A program made the translations under genes and the position numbers. From assembly GCA_947490625.1 (NCBI GenBank), contig CANLHC010000027.1:1-8549 (forward strand): a stretch of DNA of 8,549 nt, read 5' to 3'. Below, in pieces: positions 6,445 to 8,549 of this stretch (position 1 is the stretch's first letter; each line of letters starts with the position of its first letter). The stretch is from Candidatus Nanopelagicaceae bacterium. GTDB lineage: Bacteria > Actinomycetota > Actinomycetes > Nanopelagicales > Nanopelagicaceae. Under the pieces are notes generated by a model. That model saw nothing but the letters and a program-made list of their open reading frames with translations. It did no database searches and had not been told where the DNA came from.

Positions 6445-7609
6445 TCACTTCGAGGGCAGCTAAACGCCCACATGCGAGAGCGCCATTCTGTGATGGTGCA
6501 CTGAGATAGTCCCCCGCTCTCCACACTCCAGGTGCGAGCTGAAGCGACGGGATCGAAGATTCTCCGGGTGAAGTCAGCGGTAAAGCGTTCTTGATTTCAT
6601 ATTTTGCGACAAACTCCCACCCTGCTGTATCTACTCCCCAGATGATCGCAAGATGTCTTCGCACCTCTGATTCTGACGCGTGAGCCACAGTTGTAGAAGA
6701 AAAGAGAGTAACCCCTGCTGGAGACGCTGCCGTGAGTAACCGTGACATTGCGATCGAGTTAACTACTGGGCCACGACTTAAACCATCAACACGCAGTACT
6801 GAATCAAATTCATTGGGATCGCTGGTCGAGTGATACCACGTTGTGCACGATGCACTCTGACCAACTTCATCAATATCAAGTATCTGCGCGGCAGTTGTCT
6901 GATCTGTTGCGATAACAATTGCACGGGCGCTCACTGTGCCGCCACTTGTAAGAAGTGAAAGCCCATCAATTGAATTTACTTGTACCCCGCACTCAATATC
7001 TTTGACTCTCCTTGCCAGAACCTGAGTGAGATGACCAGCTCCAGAGGCTGGTAATCCAGGTTTTCCTGAGATAAAGCTCTTAATGATTGAGCGACCAGTT
7101 TCGGCGTCAACAAGTGATGGATCGGCCAGGAATACTCCAGTAAGAAAAGGTCTGAGCACCCGCTCATAGAGATTTCCACATCCAGCCGCACGTAACTCAC
7201 TTGCAACACTTTGACCATGCGCAGAGCGAGATAAAAGGTATTTGAGGAATGAAATCTTCTCTCCGAGTGAACCCACCCCACGAGCGAAAATCGAAAGAAG
7301 ATATCTACGGGGATCCCCGAGGCGAACTATCCGATTATCTATGGCTACATCAACTGCCCGCGGAGCGTAAACGAAATCTAATTCGTCAATGACCTTTAAC
7401 CGCTTTAATTCTGGGTATGAAGAGTTAATCAATTGAAATCCGCGGTCCAATTGAAACCCGTTTACCTCATCGGTCTGTACTCGGCCGCCGACTCTGCCGC
7501 CGGACTCTAATACCTTCACCCGGATTCCAGCCTCCTGCAAAGTGAGAGCTGCAGAAAGTCCGGCAAGTCCAGCACCTACGACAATAACTGGTAGCTCTTG
7601 ATCTGACAC
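6431..7609 (-). CDS. FAD-dependent oxidoreductase, flavin amine oxidase/phytoene desaturase-like
   Basis: This 392-residue flavoprotein belongs to the broad superfamily that includes amine oxidases, protoporphyrinogen oxidase and carotenoid desaturases; the substrate cannot be read from the sequence. The N-terminus has the dinucleotide-binding motif VGAGLAGLSAA (11–21), E35 for the ADP ribose, then GGRVGGRVQT (37–46) and the LDRGFQLI stretch (54–61), which favours the desaturase/protoporphyrinogen-oxidase-like branch. The C-terminus has the second FAD motif WRAGDYLSAPSQNGALACGRLAA (363–385, G366-D367). It is shorter than the roughly 450–500 residues common in these families, so the central substrate domain is small. 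The start is a GTG with no good ribosome binding site, and is moderately sure. It lies 38 bp downstream of the MMPL gene on the same strand, and its last 14 bp overlap the convergent epimerase gene. No signal peptide is seen. Confidence 0.88.
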   Translation of the reverse strand: MSDQELPVIVVGAGLAGLSAALTLQEAGIRVKVLESGGRVGGRVQTDEVNGFQLDRGFQLINSSYPELKRLKVIDELDFVYAPRAVDVAIDNRIVRLGDPRRYLLSIFARGVGSLGEKISFLKYLLSRSAHGQSVASELRAAGCGNLYERVLRPFLTGVFLADPSLVDAETGRSIIKSFISGKPGLPASGAGHLTQVLARRVKDIECGVQVNSIDGLSLLTSGGTVSARAIVIATDQTTAAQILDIDEVGQSASCTTWYHSTSDPNEFDSVLRVDGLSRGPVVNSIAMSRLLTAASPAGVTLFSSTTVAHASESEVRRHLAIIWGVDTAGWEFVAKYEIKNALPLTSPGESSIPSLQLAPGVWRAGDYLSAPSQNGALACGRLAALEVINSL

Positions 7610-7647
7610 TTAATGCACGATCACTTTCACAATCACTACAAAGTGCA
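7610..7647. promoter_or_regulatory. MMPL–oxidoreductase gap with nested inverted repeats
   Basis: This 38-bp gap lies between the MMPL stop (TGA, 7650–7648) and the GTG of the oxidoreductase. CACTTT (7622–7627) pairs with AAAGTG (7640–7645) over a 12-base loop, and ATGCAC (7613–7618) is an inverted copy of GTGCAT (7643–7648), so the right arm can pair with two left segments. There is no T tract on either side. It could be an operator, a processing hairpin, or chance. The spacing itself suggests co-transcription. Confidence 0.3.
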
Positions 7648-8549
7648 TCAATTACCCTTGGCAAGTTTGGATGGCCACCACACTTTTGGACCGATGTCAT
7701 GAACTAGCGCTGGTACCAAAATTGAGCGAACAATAATGGTGTCGAGCAGCACTCCGAAGGCCACAGCAAACCCAAGTTGGGCAAGTGGAACCAGCGGCAA
7801 TAGGCCGAGCACTGCAAAGGTCGCTGCGAGAACGATGCCGGCTGAAGTGATAACAGCCCCTGTAACAGTCAATCCCTTAATCACTCCTGCACGGGTGCCG
7901 ATTCTTAGCGACTCTTCGCGAACTCGTGTCATAAGGAAGATGTTGTAATCAATACCTAGTGCAACAAGGAATACGAAGGCAAAGAGTGGGAATGAGTTAT
8001 CGCCACCTGGGAAACCGAAGATGTGATTGAACACAAGCGCACAGACTCCTAGAGTGGCGAAGTAAGAGAGAACCACTGTTCCGAGAAGTAGTACCGCGCT
8101 CAAGATACTTCTCAAAAGAAGACCGAGAATGAGCGTGATTACAAGTAATACGATTGGAATAATGGTGCGATTGTCTTGAGCATTAGCAGTTCTTACATCG
8201 AAGTAAACCGCACTTGTTCCGCCGACAAGAGCAGATGCATCGACAGATTTCGCTATGCGTCTAATCTCAGGAACATCGTTGCCCGCTTCAACGCTATCGG
8301 GTGATTTATTTAATGTGAGGTTAAGAATGACTTTGCCGTTGACCTCTGCAATTTGTGGAGCTGGTTGCCCCGGTATCGCTGGTCCATCGAACTGTGGCGT
8401 GATTTGCGAGACTCCCGGTGCGTTCTTGAGAGCTGCACTCATCTGATCAAGTCGAGCAGCCGAGAAGACAACTTGAGTTGGATCGCCCTCTCCCCCTGGA
8501 AAGTGAGTTTCAAGTTTCTTCTGTCCCACAACCGATTCCGGATTACCTG
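7648..8549 (-). CDS. MMPL/RND-superfamily membrane transporter, C-terminal part only
   Basis: The frame is open from the right window edge to the TGA at 7650–7648, so about 300 C-terminal residues of a protein usually 700 or more are visible. From the edge inwards there is a soluble, extracytoplasmic stretch (to about 8170), two hydrophobic helices (about 8169–8020), a helix containing FVFLVALGIDYNIFLMTRVREE with the Asp-Tyr pair at 7950–7945, and two to three more helices (about 7870–7690) ending in LLDTIIVRSILVPAL. This is the classic second half of an MMPL/YdfJ-type pump; in MmpL3 the corresponding Asp-Tyr pair carries protons. Substrates in the family are lipids or hydrophobic compounds; none can be assigned here. 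A GTG at 8529 is in frame but codes within the protein and is not the start. The FAD oxidoreductase follows 38 bp downstream. Confidence 0.92.
   Translation of the reverse strand, partial: GNPESVVGQKKLETHFPGGEGDPTQVVFSAARLDQMSAALKNAPGVSQITPQFDGPAIPGQPAPQIAEVNGKVILNLTLNKSPDSVEAGNDVPEIRRIAKSVDASALVGGTSAVYFDVRTANAQDNRTIIPIVLLVITLILGLLLRSILSAVLLLGTVVLSYFATLGVCALVFNHIFGFPGGDNSFPLFAFVFLVALGIDYNIFLMTRVREESLRIGTRAGVIKGLTVTGAVITSAGIVLAATFAVLGLLPLVPLAQLGFAVAFGVLLDTIIVRSILVPALVHDIGPKVWWPSKLAKGN

Noticed and set aside
8527..8529. GTG as the true start of the MMPL gene
   Set aside because: The frame stays open to the window edge, and the visible part is only the second half of an MMPL protein, so this codon is internal.

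Overview
The window looks like core chromosome of an actinobacterium. The signs are the divergent gcvT/pepA pair next to an lpd–sucB pair, a lipoamide dehydrogenase with the CLHRGC redox motif common in that phylum, a two-lipoyl-domain E2, and a YfcH-like epimerase directly after the E2. A broadly similar neighbourhood (gcvT, pepB, dlaT, Rv2216, then lipB and lipA) is known in Mycobacterium tuberculosis. Base composition appears moderate, near 50% GC by eye, and genes are packed with little intergenic DNA. This would suit a streamlined aquatic actinobacterium such as the freshwater acI/Nanopelagicales group. That placement is inference, not a sequence match.

Layout. Positions 1–766 (minus) hold the N-terminal two thirds of gcvT. 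A 67-bp divergent promoter region separates it from pepA (834–2354, plus), an M17 leucyl aminopeptidase. A 145-bp gap with a small dyad leads into lpd (2500–3867, E3). Then come sucB (3881–5551, E2) after 13 bp and a sugar-epimerase-like gene (5551–6444) that overlaps sucB by one base. These last three form an evident plus-strand operon. It meets, tail to tail with a 14-bp overlap, an FAD-dependent oxidoreductase on the minus strand (6431–7609). Upstream of that gene on the same strand is the 3' part of an MMPL/RND-family membrane transporter (7648–8549), which runs off the window.

How the genes relate. Lpd (E3) and the lipoyl E2 are two of the three components of a 2-oxoacid dehydrogenase complex. 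Lpd normally also serves as the L protein of the glycine cleavage system, whose T protein is gcvT, so most of the left-hand 6.4 kb centres on lipoamide chemistry. PepA is a peptide-turnover enzyme that travels with this cluster in actinobacteria without a known mechanistic link. The MMPL–FAD oxidoreductase pair is a separate minus-strand unit of unknown substrate.

I found no mobile element, CRISPR array, tRNA or rRNA, and no clearly novel system. The most interesting points are a nearly perfect 39-bp tandem repeat in the E2 linker, the contrast with its anciently duplicated lipoyl domains, a possible shared-centre divergent promoter with a leaderless gcvT start, a Thr-to-Pro change in the PepA signature, and the unusually compact FAD oxidoreductase.
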